DNA of 64,000 nucleotides from Micromonospora sp. M71_S20 (GCF_003664255.1 NZ_RCCV01000002.1:2501-66500); one strand, 5' to 3'. Numbered from the stretch's first letter, positions 42,082 to 51,051 are shown. The notes: a model not told the origin generated them from the sequence alone. Made by a program: numbers and translations.

Positions 42082-43019
42082 GACAGGACCTCCGAGGCGG
42101 CCTCGGGCCGCAGCGCGACCAGGCGCTCCGCGGTGCGCAACGCGGCCGAGGTCATGATGTCCAGATTTCCCGCGTACGCCGGCAGGTAATGGCCCGCGCC
42201 GGAGACCTCCAGGAACACCGACACCTGCAACCCGCTCAGGTGCCGACCCAACGACGGCACATAGGTGTCGACCCGGTCGAACTGCACGTCCTGCTTCAAC
42301 CGGTACCCCGGCACGTACTCCTGCACCGACGCCACCATCGCCGCCACCGCCCCGGCGATCGCCGCCCGATCCGCATCGGCGTCCTCGCACAGGCAGTAGA
42401 CGGTGTCGCGCATCAACAACGGCGGATCCGCCGGGTTCAACACGATGATCGCCTTACCCCGCTGCGCGCCACCGACGACCTCGATCGCCCGCGCCGTGGT
42501 CTCGGTGAACTCGTCGATGTTCGCCCGCGTCCCCGGCCCCGCCGACCTCGACGCGATCGACGCCACGATCTCCCCGTACGCCACCGGCGTCACCCGACCG
42601 ACAGCGGCGACGATCGGCACGGTCGCCTGCCCACCACACGTCACCATGTTCACGTTGCGCTCACTCAGATGCTCATCCAGGTTCACCGGCGGCACCACAT
42701 ACGGACCGACCGCCGCCGGCGTCAGATCCACCACCAGCCGACCGTGCGCCGCCAACACCGCGTCGTTGCGCCGATGCGCACCCGCCGAGGTGGCATCGAA
42801 CACCAACTCCACATCAGCGAACTCCGGCATCGCGACGAGACCGTCGACGCCCTCGGCGGTGGTCGCCACACCCAACCGGCGCGCCCGCGCCAAACCGTCG
42901 GAGTCGGGGTCGATGCCCACCATCGCCACCATCCGCAACGACTCGGAGAGCCGCAACACCTTGATCATCAGATCGGTGCCGATGTTGCCCGACCCGATGA
43001 CCGCCACGCCGGTGGTCAC
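42078..43019 (-). CDS. nbaJ: acetaldehyde dehydrogenase (acylating)
   Basis: A 313-aa CoA-acylating enzyme turning acetaldehyde into acetyl-CoA with NAD. The Rossmann motif opens the protein ([19 protein letters not shown]), the catalytic Cys lies in [14 protein letters not shown], and [17 protein letters not shown] and [12 protein letters not shown] fit the DmpF/HsaG family. GTG 43019, with GAAGGAGG 4 nt upstream and a GTGA overlap with the hydratase stop, is preferred over the earlier in-frame GTG at 43040. It forms a complex with the aldolase encoded next. Confidence 0.95.
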   Translation of the reverse strand: MTTGVAVIGSGNIGTDLMIKVLRLSESLRMVAMVGIDPDSDGLARARRLGVATTAEGVDGLVAMPEFADVELVFDATSAGAHRRNDAVLAAHGRLVVDLTPAAVGPYVVPPVNLDEHLSERNVNMVTCGGQATVPIVAAVGRVTPVAYGEIVASIASRSAGPGTRANIDEFTETTARAIEVVGGAQRGKAIIVLNPADPPLLMRDTVYCLCEDADADRAAIAGAVAAMVASVQEYVPGYRLKQDVQFDRVDTYVPSLGRHLSGLQVSVFLEVSGAGHYLPAYAGNLDIMTSAALRTAERLVALRPEAASEVLS

Positions 43020-43810
43020 GACGCCTCCTTCGAGAAGCACGTGCGGACAGAGCCCAGGCCGGAGATCCGTGCCTCGTAGGCCGCGCCCGGCGTCACCGCC
43101 ACCATCGGGCCGAGCGCCCCGGAGAGCACCACGTCACCGGCGCGCAACGGATCACCCGAACGCGCCATGGTCTGCGCCAGCCACTGCACCGCGTGCAGCG
43201 GGTTGCCCAGGCACGCCGCGCCCGCTCCGACCGACACCGGCTCACCGGCCTGTTCGAGGACCATGCCGCAAAGCCGCAGGTCCACGTCGGCGAGCCGACG
43301 CGGCGTGGTGCCGAGCACGAACAGGCCACTGGAGGCGTTGTCCGCCACCGTGTCCACGATCGAGATGTCCCACCCCGCCACCCGCGAATCCACGATCTCG
43401 ATCGCCGGCAACACGTGATCCACGGCCCGGATCACGTCCGCGCTGGTGATCCGCTCGTCGGGTAGGTCCGCGCCCAACACGAACGCGACCTCCGCCTCCA
43501 CCCGAGGCTGCAACAGCCGGTCCATCGCGACCTCGGCCCCGTCGGGCACCGCCATGTCGTCCAGCAGCACCCCGAAGTCCGGCTGGAACACCCCGAAGCT
43601 CTCCTGCACCGCCCGGGAGGTCAGCCCGATCTTCGCGCCCACCCGCCGGTGGCCCCGCTGCAACCACTGCCGCACCTGGAGCTGCTGCACCACGTACGCC
43701 GACGTGACGTCCCCCTCGGGCAGCAGCCGCCCGCGCAGCGGCGCACACGGCGTGCCGTTGTCCCGCGCGTCGACCAGTTCCCGGGCCGCCGCCTCGTAAT
43801 CAACGCTCAT
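43016..43810 (-). CDS. nbaH: 2-oxopent-4-enoate (2-keto-4-pentenoate) hydratase
   Basis: A 264-aa hydratase of the fumarylacetoacetase-like family that adds water to 2-hydroxypentadienoate, giving 4-hydroxy-2-oxovalerate. Signatures are [33 protein letters not shown] and [20 protein letters not shown], with metal-binding acidic residues conserved. It starts at ATG 43810 and follows the dehydrogenase gene after 66 nt, the only sizeable gap inside the lower pathway. In the P. fluorescens nba cluster a gene of unknown function (nbaX) occupies this place, as I recall; nothing is left of it here. Confidence 0.92.
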   Translation of the reverse strand: MSVDYEAAARELVDARDNGTPCAPLRGRLLPEGDVTSAYVVQQLQVRQWLQRGHRRVGAKIGLTSRAVQESFGVFQPDFGVLLDDMAVPDGAEVAMDRLLQPRVEAEVAFVLGADLPDERITSADVIRAVDHVLPAIEIVDSRVAGWDISIVDTVADNASSGLFVLGTTPRRLADVDLRLCGMVLEQAGEPVSVGAGAACLGNPLHAVQWLAQTMARSGDPLRAGDVVLSGALGPMVAVTPGAAYEARISGLGSVRTCFSKEAS

Positions 43811-43876
43811 GTCGACTCCTCACTGCCCGCGAAGCCGCCACGGGGCTCCACGCCACTGCGCCTGATGCCTGCACGC

Positions 43877-45385
43877 TCATGTCAGGTCCACGCAGACGTT
43901 GGTGAGTTCGGAATAGAAACCCAACGAGTGCACGCCACCCTCACGCCCGATACCCGACGCCTTCACCCCACCGAACGGCGTGCGCAGATCCCGCAGGAAC
44001 CACGTGTTCACCCACACGATCCCCGCATCCAACCGCGCCCCCGCCCGATGCGCCCGGCCCACATCCCGCGTCCACACCGCCCCCGCCAGCCCGTACTCCG
44101 TACCATTGGCCAACGCGAACGCCTCATCCTCATCGTCGAACGGCGCCACATGCACCACCGGCCCGAAGATCTCCTCAGTGTTCGTCCGCGCATCCGCAGC
44201 CAACCCGGTCAACACCGTCGGCTGCACGAACGCACCACCGTCACGGGCGTCACCGAAACGCGGCACACCACCCCCGGCAAGCACCTGCGCACCCTCGGCA
44301 CGGGCAAGGTCGTAGTAGCCGAGCACCTTGTCCCGATGCTGACGCGAGATCAACGGCATGTTCACCGTCGCCTCATCCGCAGGCCATCCGAACGGCAGCT
44401 CGGCGGCCCGCTCCGCCAACCGCGCGGTGAACTCCTCGAACACCGGCCGCTGCACATAGATCCGCTCGGTGCACAGACACACCTGACCACCGTTGGTGAA
44501 GCTGGAACGCACCGACCCCGCCACCGCCGCATCCAGATCGGCATCGGCGAACACAAGCCCGGCGTTCTTGCCACCCAACTCGAACGACACCGCCTTCACC
44601 CCGTCGGCAGCCGCCCGCATGATCGCCCCGCCGGTCGACGACTCACCGGTGAAGGTGATCGCGTCCACCCCCGGATGCCGGGTCAAAAGCTCCCCCGCCG
44701 AATCCGGACCGAAGCCATGCACCAGGTTGAACACACCCTCCGGCACCCCCGCGGCGGCCATCACCTCCGCCAGCAGCGTCGCCGACGCCGGCGTCTCCTC
44801 ACTCGGCTTCACCACCACCGCGTTTCCGCACGCCAACGCCGGAGCAACCTTCCACGTCAGCAGCAGCAACGGCAGGTTCCACGGCACGATCACCGCCACC
44901 ACACCCACCGGCTTACGCACCGCGTAGTTCAACGCCCGCCCACCCGACGGGGTGACCGTCGTGAACGACTCCGTCGGCGCCGTCGCCACGATCTCCGCGA
45001 ACGCACGGAAGTTCGCCGCACCACGCGGGATATCCAGAGTGCGAGCCTGCGAAATCGACTTACCCGTGTCGGCGACCTCCGCGGTCACCAGATCGTCGAA
45101 GCGGCGCTCCAACTCGTCGGCGACCCGACGCAACACCTCCGCGCGCTCCCGCTCACCCATCCGACCCCACGGCCCCCGCAACGCCGCCCGCGCCGCCGCC
45201 ACCGCGTCGTCCACACACGCCCGATCCGCCTCGGCCACCTCGAACACCGGCTCACCCGTCACCGGACTGCGCTTGACGAACCGCCGCCCGCCCTCGACGA
45301 ACTCACCCCCGACGAAGTTGCGCAGCAGGCCCGGGCCGTCGGGCGCCCGCCCGGCCATCAGCCGGGGATCCCAGGTCACTGTCAT
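43877..45385 (-). CDS. nbaE: 2-aminomuconate / 2-hydroxymuconate semialdehyde dehydrogenase
   Basis: A 502-aa NAD-dependent aldehyde dehydrogenase. The catalytic Glu and Cys are in FELGGKNAGLVF and NGGQVCLCTERIYVQ; cofactor and core motifs are VIVPWNLPLLLLTWKVAPAL, FTGESSTGGAI and EEIFGPVVHV. It oxidises 2-aminomuconate semialdehyde, the decarboxylase product, to 2-aminomuconate. The start at ATG 45385 overlaps the kynurenine monooxygenase stop by 4 nt. The substrate is assigned from the operon. Confidence 0.93.
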   Translation of the reverse strand: MTVTWDPRLMAGRAPDGPGLLRNFVGGEFVEGGRRFVKRSPVTGEPVFEVAEADRACVDDAVAAARAALRGPWGRMGERERAEVLRRVADELERRFDDLVTAEVADTGKSISQARTLDIPRGAANFRAFAEIVATAPTESFTTVTPSGGRALNYAVRKPVGVVAVIVPWNLPLLLLTWKVAPALACGNAVVVKPSEETPASATLLAEVMAAAGVPEGVFNLVHGFGPDSAGELLTRHPGVDAITFTGESSTGGAIMRAAADGVKAVSFELGGKNAGLVFADADLDAAVAGSVRSSFTNGGQVCLCTERIYVQRPVFEEFTARLAERAAELPFGWPADEATVNMPLISRQHRDKVLGYYDLARAEGAQVLAGGGVPRFGDARDGGAFVQPTVLTGLAADARTNTEEIFGPVVHVAPFDDEDEAFALANGTEYGLAGAVWTRDVGRAHRAGARLDAGIVWVNTWFLRDLRTPFGGVKASGIGREGGVHSLGFYSELTNVCVDLT

Positions 45386-46719
45386 CGACGCCTCCCTCGG
45401 CTGATCGTGAGGCCGACCGCGCCGGCGAGCAGCGCCGCCGCCCCGGCGGCCACCGCCCCGAGCACCCGGTGCTGCCGGCGGACCCGGCGACGCACCTCCG
45501 CGTACGGGGTGGTCGAGAAGGACACCAGCTCGTAGCGGGAGACGTACCGGCCCGGCAGCACCCGCTCCAGCGCGTGCTCGACCTTCCGGCCGGCCTGGAA
45601 CAGCGGCGAGGCGACCTTGTCCCGCATCTCCACGAAGTTCGCCAGCGCCATCTGCGCGATCGCCTCGGCGTTCTCCTGCCGCCGCTGCTGGAACAGCGGC
45701 AGCGCGTCCGACCAGTCGTCGGCGCACTCGTCCAGGCAGCGGTCCAGCTCGACCACGTCCTCGAAGGCGCAGTTCGCGCCCTGGCCGTAGAACGGGACGA
45801 TGGCGTGTGCCGCGTCGCCGAGCAGGCCGACCCTCCCGTACGCCTGCCAGGGGGTGCAGCGGACGGTGCCGAGCACGCCCACCGGGTTGTGCTGGTAGTC
45901 GTCGACGAGGCCCGGGGCGAGCGGCGGCAGGTCCGGGTAGTGCTCGGCGAAGTGCCGCTCGATGGCCGCCGGGCTGCCCAGCGAGGCGAAGCTGGCGGTG
46001 CCGTGGGTGGGCCAGAAGAGCGTGCAGGTGAACGAGCGGTCCGGGTTCGGCAGCGCGATCATCATCGAGGTGCCGCGCGGCCAGATGTGCAGCGCCTCCG
46101 GGTCGAGGGCGAAATCCCCGCCCACCGGCGGGATTGTCAGCTCCTTGTAGCCGTAGTCGAGGAAGTCCACGCTCTCGGTCAGCAGCCCGTACGCCAGCAG
46201 CTGCCCGCGCACCGCCGAGCCGGCGCCGTCGGTGCCGAGGACGACCGACGCGGTGGCCGCGACCGTGCCCTGCGGGGTCTCGAAGGTCATCTCGCCGCTG
46301 GTCGGATCGAGCCCGACGAGCCGGTGGTCGAAGGCGACCCGCACCCCGGGCAGGCTGGTGGCCGCGTCGAGCAGGGCGTTGTTCAGCGCGCCCCGGCTGA
46401 TCGAGTTGATCGCCCGGTCGCCGGAGGCGCTGTACGACTGGAACTGCGCCTCGCCGTCGACGGGGTGGATCATCCGGCCGTGCATCGGCAGCCCGTCCGC
46501 CAGCACCTGCTCGTCCAGGCCGATGCGGCGCAGCGCGTCCAGGCCCCGCTCGGAGAGCGCCAGGTTGATGGAGCGTCCCCGCTCCACCGTGCCGGTACGC
46601 GGGTCGGGTCGCCGCTCGTAGAGCGCCACCGGGTAGCCGCGCCGGGCCAGGAAGCAGGCCAGCAGGCAGCCGGCCAGGCCCGCGCCGACCACCGCGATCT
46701 CGTTCCGCTCGTCGGTCAT
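45382..46719 (-). CDS. kmo: kynurenine 3-monooxygenase
   Basis: A 445-aa FAD-dependent aromatic hydroxylase producing 3-hydroxykynurenine. The FAD fold begins IAVVGAGLAGCLLACFLARR; the family-specific RGRSINLALSERGLDALR and RISRGALNNAL-type segment (NSISRGALNNALLD) are present, and GLLGDAAHAIVPFYGQGANC is the second FAD motif. The C terminus ends in a predicted membrane anchor, HRVLGAVAAGAAALLAGAVG then LTISRGRRR, reminiscent of the tail anchor of eukaryotic KMO. Four-nt overlaps (ATGA) join it to kynU upstream and nbaE downstream. Confidence 0.96.
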   Translation of the reverse strand: MTDERNEIAVVGAGLAGCLLACFLARRGYPVALYERRPDPRTGTVERGRSINLALSERGLDALRRIGLDEQVLADGLPMHGRMIHPVDGEAQFQSYSASGDRAINSISRGALNNALLDAATSLPGVRVAFDHRLVGLDPTSGEMTFETPQGTVAATASVVLGTDGAGSAVRGQLLAYGLLTESVDFLDYGYKELTIPPVGGDFALDPEALHIWPRGTSMMIALPNPDRSFTCTLFWPTHGTASFASLGSPAAIERHFAEHYPDLPPLAPGLVDDYQHNPVGVLGTVRCTPWQAYGRVGLLGDAAHAIVPFYGQGANCAFEDVVELDRCLDECADDWSDALPLFQQRRQENAEAIAQMALANFVEMRDKVASPLFQAGRKVEHALERVLPGRYVSRYELVSFSTTPYAEVRRRVRRQHRVLGAVAAGAAALLAGAVGLTISRGRRR

Positions 46720-48023
46720 GAGTTCACCTCCACCGTGGCGGCCAGCGCGTCGGCGGCCCGCCAGCAGTCGTGGAACGTGGAATAGAGCGGCACCGGGGCG
46801 AACCGGATGATGTCCGGCTCCCGGGCGTCGGCGATCACGCCGTGCTCGTGCCGCAGCCGCTTGGCCAGCCCGGCCGCGCTGCCCGCGCCGATGCGCACCG
46901 AGAGCTGGCAGCCGCGCCGCTCCGGCTCGCGCGGGGTGACCACGGTCAGCGGACGGTTCGCGGTCACCTCGTCCAGCAGCCCCGCCAGGTAGCCGGTGAG
47001 CCGGAGGCTGCGCTCGCGCAGCGCGGGCATCCCGACGGCGTCGAAGAGTTCCAGCGAGGTCCGCACCGGGCCCATCGCGAAGATCGGCGGGTTGGAGATC
47101 TGCCAGGCCTCCACGGTGGCCGGCGGCCGGGAGACGGGGGTCATCTCGAACCGGGTGGCCGCCTCGGTGCTCCACCAGCCCTCGAAGCGGGGCAGGTCCG
47201 GGTCGCCGAGGTGCCGCTCGTGCACGAAGACGCCGGCCAGCGCGCCGGGCCCGGAGTTCAGGTACTTGTAGGAGCACCAGGCCGCGAAGTCGACGTCCCA
47301 GTCGTGCAGGGCCAGCGGGACGTTGCCGGCGGCGTGCGCCAGGTCCCAACCGACCACGGCCCCCGCCGCGCGGCCGGCGGCGGTGATCGTCGGGATGTCC
47401 ATCAGCTCGCCGGTGAGGTAGTTGACCCCGCCGAGCAGCAGCAGCGCCACCGTGTCGCCCTCGGCGGCCAGATAGGCGGTCACGTCCTCGGTGCGCAGGG
47501 TGTCCTCGCCCGCGCGCGGGCGCAGCCGGACGACATTGGTGTCCGGGTCCAGGCCGTGGAAGCGGGCCTGGCTGCGCACGGCGTAGCTGTCCGAGGGGAA
47601 GGCGCTGTCCTCGATGACGATCCTGGTGCGCGCCCCCGCCGGCCGGTAGAAGCTGACCATCAGCAGGTGCAGGTTGACGGTGAGGGAGTTCATCACCACG
47701 ACCTCCGCCGGGGCGGCGCCGACCAGTCGCGCGGCCGGCGCCGTCAGCAGCTCGTGGTACGGCAGCCAGGGGCGTTCCGCCTCCAGGTGCCCCTCGACCC
47801 CGAGCCGGCGCCACGCGTCCAGGTCGGCGAGGAGTTCCTCGCGGGTGGCCCGCGGTTGCAGGCCCAGGGAGTTGCCGGCCAGGTACGCGGCGTCGCGGAA
47901 GCGCCCGCCGTCGGCCGGCGGCACGTGGAACAGGTGGCGGTGCCCGGGATGGGCGGCGTCGAGGCGGCGCGCCTCGGCCTCACCGGCGGCGAAGCTGGAC
48001 GAATCAGATGTGGGGGTGGTCAT
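46716..48023 (-). CDS. kynU: kynureninase
   Basis: A 435-aa PLP-dependent hydrolase. It would cleave 3-hydroxykynurenine to 3-hydroxyanthranilate and alanine. The PLP Lys lies in AWCSYKYLNSGPGALAGVFV; other family marks are AYLAGNSLGLQPRATREELL, VVMNSLTVNLHLLMVSFYRP, VGWDLAHAAGNVPLALHDWD and EGWWSTEAATRFEM. ATG 48023 is 20 nt after the tryptophan dioxygenase stop; a GAGCGAGACGACCCC stretch is the only poor ribosome site, so coupling is likely. Length is typical. Confidence 0.97.
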   Translation of the reverse strand: MTTPTSDSSSFAAGEAEARRLDAAHPGHRHLFHVPPADGGRFRDAAYLAGNSLGLQPRATREELLADLDAWRRLGVEGHLEAERPWLPYHELLTAPAARLVGAAPAEVVVMNSLTVNLHLLMVSFYRPAGARTRIVIEDSAFPSDSYAVRSQARFHGLDPDTNVVRLRPRAGEDTLRTEDVTAYLAAEGDTVALLLLGGVNYLTGELMDIPTITAAGRAAGAVVGWDLAHAAGNVPLALHDWDVDFAAWCSYKYLNSGPGALAGVFVHERHLGDPDLPRFEGWWSTEAATRFEMTPVSRPPATVEAWQISNPPIFAMGPVRTSLELFDAVGMPALRERSLRLTGYLAGLLDEVTANRPLTVVTPREPERRGCQLSVRIGAGSAAGLAKRLRHEHGVIADAREPDIIRFAPVPLYSTFHDCWRAADALAATVEVNS

Positions 48024-48043
48024 GGGGTCGTCTCGCTCTCGGG

Positions 48044-48943
48044 TCACATCGCTGTCCGGGCCGACCACAGCTCGGGGAAGACCACCCGGGCCATGCTGCG
48101 CTGCAACCACGCCAGTCCGGCGGAGCCACCGCTGCCGACCTTGGCGCCCATTGTCCGCTGCACCGCCTTGACGTGGTGCTGCCGCCAGTCGCCGAACTGC
48201 TCGGCCACCTCGGTGAGCGCCTCGCCCAGCATCCGCAGGTGGTTCTCCGGCCCGGGCTCGGCGTAGATCCGCACCCAGGCGTCCTCCACGGCGGCGTGCG
48301 GCTGGTGCTCGGCGGCGAACTCCCGGTCGAGCAGGTCGGCCGGCAGGTCGTGGCCCTGCCGGGCCAGCAGGGCGAGCACGTCGTCCCAGAGGCTCGGTGC
48401 CGCCAGGGTGGCGCGCAGCTCGGCGTAGACGTCGGTCTGCCGCCGGAACGGCCGGATCAGCGTCTCGTCGCGGAGGCCGAGCAGGAACTCCAGGTGGCGG
48501 TACATCGCCGACTGGAAGCCGGAGCCCTCGCCCAGCAGGTTGCGGAACCGGTTGAAGTCGGCGGGGGTCATCCAGCGCAGCCCGTTCCAGGCCGCGTTCA
48601 GCCCCTCCAGATGCAGCGCGGCGCGGCGCAGCGGGGCCAGCGCGTCCCACACCCGGTCGGCCCGCAGCAGCCGCTGCGTCTCGCGCAGCTCGTGGCAGGT
48701 CAGCCCGAAGTACAGCTCCATGATCTGGCTGACCATCAGGAAGGACATCTCACCCGGGTCGTCACTCAGCGGCTGTTGCAGTTGGTGCAGCGTGCTGGCG
48801 TGCACGTACGCGTCGTACGGCACCCGCTCGGCGAACTCCAGCGTCGGCTCGCCGCCGTTGCGGGCGGCGCGGGCCGCGCGCTGCCGCGGGGTCGCCGGGC
48901 GCACCGCCGCCTTGGCGGGTACGCGCACGTCCGTCTGCTTCAC
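48044..48943 (-). CDS. kynA: tryptophan 2,3-dioxygenase
   Basis: A 299-aa haem dioxygenase opening the indole ring of tryptophan to N-formylkynurenine. Family motifs: YDAYVHASTLHQLQQPLSDD, FLMVSQIMELYFGLTCHELR, GFQSAMYRHLEFLLG and the haem-binding/C-terminal WRQHHVKAVQRTMGAKVGSG then GSAGLAWLQ. An N-terminal basic extension of about 30 residues precedes the core. GTG 48943 has GGGAGG 6 nt upstream. It is the first gene of an 11-gene operon and divergent from the Lrp/AsnC regulator, which probably controls it. Confidence 0.96.
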   Translation of the reverse strand: MKQTDVRVPAKAAVRPATPRQRAARAARNGGEPTLEFAERVPYDAYVHASTLHQLQQPLSDDPGEMSFLMVSQIMELYFGLTCHELRETQRLLRADRVWDALAPLRRAALHLEGLNAAWNGLRWMTPADFNRFRNLLGEGSGFQSAMYRHLEFLLGLRDETLIRPFRRQTDVYAELRATLAAPSLWDDVLALLARQGHDLPADLLDREFAAEHQPHAAVEDAWVRIYAEPGPENHLRMLGEALTEVAEQFGDWRQHHVKAVQRTMGAKVGSGGSAGLAWLQRSMARVVFPELWSARTAM

Positions 48944-48974
48944 CGGTGGCCTCCCTCTGCTTCGTCACCCCGGG

Positions 48975-48993
48975 ACGGCCGACGGTCGGCCGT
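48975..48993. promoter_or_regulatory. palindromic operator candidate
   Basis: ACGGCCGAC-G-GTCGGCCGT is a perfect 9-1-9 palindrome, 32 nt upstream of the kynA start and in the 180-nt divergent region shared with the Lrp/AsnC gene. Its position suits a regulator site; a terminator reading on the plus strand (it is followed by TTTT) is less likely because no plus-strand gene ends there. Confidence 0.5.
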
Positions 48994-49111
48994 TTTCGGG
49001 ATGCCGACATGATCTCTCGGCGGAACCCCCGGATGGAATGCCGGATCAACGGCGCTCACCCCGTCTGACCTGCGACGCAGAAGGCATGAGCCTGATTCGG
49101 CTTCGAGAAAG

Positions 49112-49117
49112 TAAGGT
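49112..49117 (+). promoter_or_regulatory. -10 box of the Lrp/AsnC gene (leaderless)
   Basis: TAAGGT ends 6 nt before ATG 49124; the message is probably leaderless. No good -35 is seen, as expected for an activator- or repressor-controlled promoter. Confidence 0.45.
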
Positions 49118-49123
49118 CGCCTC

Positions 49124-49579
49124 ATGGACGACATGGACTGGGCGCTGCTGCGGGAACTGCAGGCCGACGCGCGCCTCTCCTTCAGCGAGCTCTCCCGGCG
49201 GGTGCACCTGTCGCCGCCGGCCGTGGCCGAGCGCGTGCGCCGGCTGGAGGAGTCCGGGGTGATCACCGGCTACCACGCCCACGTCGACCTGACCCGGGCC
49301 GGCCGCACCGTGGTCGCGCTGATCCGGATGTCCTGTTACGGGGCGCGGTGCATCCTGCACGACCCGGCCGTGGCGGGCTGGCCCGAGATCCTGGAGATCC
49401 ACCGCATCACCGGCGACGCGTGCAGCATGCTGAAGGTGGCCGCCGGGTCGATCGACGACTTCGAGGGCGTCATCGACCGACTCGCCCCGTACGGCCAGCC
49501 GTCCAGCACGATGGTCCTCTCCACCCCCCTGGCGTGGCAGCCCGTCACCCCGCTGCCCCCCGCCGACCGGCAGCGCTGA
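49124..49579 (+). CDS. Lrp/AsnC-family regulator, probable KynR
   Basis: A 151-aa transcription factor. The N-terminal winged helix reads DWALLRELQADARLSFSELS and RRVHLSPPAVAERVRRLEES (about residues 5-44). The C-terminal RAM ligand domain spans 65-140 (VVALIRMSCYG to STMVLSTPL), with ILEIHRITGDACSMLKVAAG as its core. It is divergent from the tryptophan operon, and Lrp/AsnC proteins called KynR control kyn genes in other bacteria with kynurenine as effector, so the same role is inferred. It has no closer candidate target. Confidence 0.92.
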   Translation: MDDMDWALLRELQADARLSFSELSRRVHLSPPAVAERVRRLEESGVITGYHAHVDLTRAGRTVVALIRMSCYGARCILHDPAVAGWPEILEIHRITGDACSMLKVAAGSIDDFEGVIDRLAPYGQPSSTMVLSTPLAWQPVTPLPPADRQR

Positions 49580-49638
49580 CCCGCCCCTGGTTTGCCCCCC
49601 GGCCAGCGGGAAAGCAGGCCCTGTTGCCCGGGGGAGGA

Positions 49639-49659
49639 TTCCGGTGATCGTCACCGGAA
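49639..49659 (+). promoter_or_regulatory. hairpin immediately before a ribosome site
   Basis: TTCCGGTGA-TCG-TCACCGGAA is a perfect 9-bp inverted repeat whose right arm touches the GGAAGGGGGG ribosome site of the gene at 49669. It could be an operator or could modulate translation. Confidence 0.4.
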
Positions 49660-49668
49660 GGGGGGATC

Positions 49669-50187
49669 ATGCCGGTGCTCACAGCGTTCCAACGTGCCCT
49701 GACCCGCGCTCTGACCGTCTTGGGGCTGGTCGCGGCTTTCGTCCTGACGACCGTCGCACCCGCGTGGGCGGGTGAGAACACATTCGTCGAGGTGGTGCCC
49801 AACAGCGCGCAGGCCGGCACCCGGGTCAGCATCCGGGCCGGTTGCGACAACGCCAACAACCGCCAGGCCGACGTGCACTCCGATGCCTTCGGCCGGGTGA
49901 TGCTGCGGCCGGACAACGGCTTCCTGACCGGCCAGGTCACCATTCCGGGCAGCAAGGAGCCCGGCGACTACCCGGTCGACCTGCGCTGCGACAACGGCAA
50001 GACCGCGACCACCACGCTCACGGTGCTGAACATGGAGCAGCCCAGCAAGGGCCCGGCGACCGGGGGCGGCGGCACCGCCGCCTCGGGCACCGGCTCGATG
50101 CTGATGATCGGCGGCCTCGCGGTCGTGGCCCTGGCCGTGGGCTTCGGCTTCTTCGGCAACCGCCGCCGGACCGGGTCCGGTTCCTGA
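49669..50187 (+). CDS. secreted, C-terminally anchored protein, probable sortase substrate
   Basis: A 172-aa envelope protein. A signal peptide (RALTRALTVLGLVAAFVLTT to APAWAG) is followed by a small beta-rich domain (GENTFVEVVPNSAQAGTRVS, CDNANNRQADVHS, and a second Cys in LRCDNGK, probably one disulfide). A Gly/Ser/Thr linker with KGPATGGGG leads to a TM helix (SMLMIGGLAVVALAVGFGFF) and a basic tail NRRRTGSGS. That is the layout of a cell-wall sorting signal, although no canonical LPXTG is visible. It is 12 nt upstream of a class F-like sortase gene. Ligand unknown. Confidence 0.8.
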   Translation: MPVLTAFQRALTRALTVLGLVAAFVLTTVAPAWAGENTFVEVVPNSAQAGTRVSIRAGCDNANNRQADVHSDAFGRVMLRPDNGFLTGQVTIPGSKEPGDYPVDLRCDNGKTATTTLTVLNMEQPSKGPATGGGGTAASGTGSMLMIGGLAVVALAVGFGFFGNRRRTGSGS

Positions 50188-50199
50188 CCCGCCGTCGCC

Positions 50200-51051
50200 A
50201 TGGCCGGCTCCCAGAGGCGTACCAGGCGATCGGATCCGGGCCGGGTCCGGGCGACCACCCGGCGGGCGCTGCGGGCGTCCCGCCGGGCGGCGGCCGCGAC
50301 CGCCCGTCGGCTGCGCCGGGTGGCCGGGGAGGCGGTGTCGGCGAGCGTCGCCACCACCGATCCGACCGCCGGCCCGCTGCCCGCCCGACCCCGGTACCGC
50401 CGGATCCCGGCCGGCCGCGGCCGGTGGGCCGCCGGCCGGGGGCCCGGCCTGCCGGTCCTTGTGATCGGGACGCTGATGGCGCTGATCATCACGATGCTCG
50501 GCGTGGAGCGGATCGCCGGCGTGAGCGTGCTGCCGGAGCGGTTCCTCGCGGGGCTGCGACCCGCGCCGAAGAAGTTCCCGGTGCTGCCCGCGAGCCGGCC
50601 CGTCGGCATCGAGATCGACCCGATCGACGTCCGGGCGCCCGTGCACGGCGTCGGCATCGCCCCGGACGGCAGCATCGCGGTGCCGGACGCCGCCCGCGCC
50701 CAGGAGGCCGGCTGGTACGACCAGGGCCCGACCCCCGGGCAGTACGGCCCCTCGGTGATCGTCGGGCACGTCGACACCAGCACCGGGCCGGCGGTCTTCC
50801 ACAAGCTGCGGGACCTGCAGGACGGAGACCGGATCGAGGTCGCCCGGCAGGACCGGTCGGTGGCCGTCTTCGAGGTGGACTCCGTCGAGCGCTTCGACAA
50901 GGACCGGCTGCCGGTGGACGAGGTCTTCGGGGACTTCAGCCGCCCCCGGCTGCGCCTGATCACCTGCGGCGGGCGCTGGGTGGGCGGGGAGACCGGGTAC
51001 GCCGACAACGTGGTGGTGTTCGCGTCGCTGGTCCGGGCCCGCACGACGTGA
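50200..51051 (+). CDS. class F-like sortase
   Basis: A 283-aa membrane-anchored transpeptidase. A long Arg-rich cytoplasmic N terminus precedes one TM segment (GLPVLVIGTLMALIITMLGV, about residues 83-102). The sortase domain is about 130-280: EIDPIDVRAPVHGVGI, catalytic His in SVIVGHVDTSTGPAVFHKL, catalytic Cys in LRLITCGGRW; the partner Arg is most likely in the TCGGRW segment or further on. It starts at ATG 50200, 12 nt after the stop of the likely substrate gene, so the two form an operon. The substrate anchoring assignment is inferred from this pairing. Confidence 0.88.
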   Translation: MAGSQRRTRRSDPGRVRATTRRALRASRRAAAATARRLRRVAGEAVSASVATTDPTAGPLPARPRYRRIPAGRGRWAAGRGPGLPVLVIGTLMALIITMLGVERIAGVSVLPERFLAGLRPAPKKFPVLPASRPVGIEIDPIDVRAPVHGVGIAPDGSIAVPDAARAQEAGWYDQGPTPGQYGPSVIVGHVDTSTGPAVFHKLRDLQDGDRIEVARQDRSVAVFEVDSVERFDKDRLPVDEVFGDFSRPRLRLITCGGRWVGGETGYADNVVVFASLVRARTT

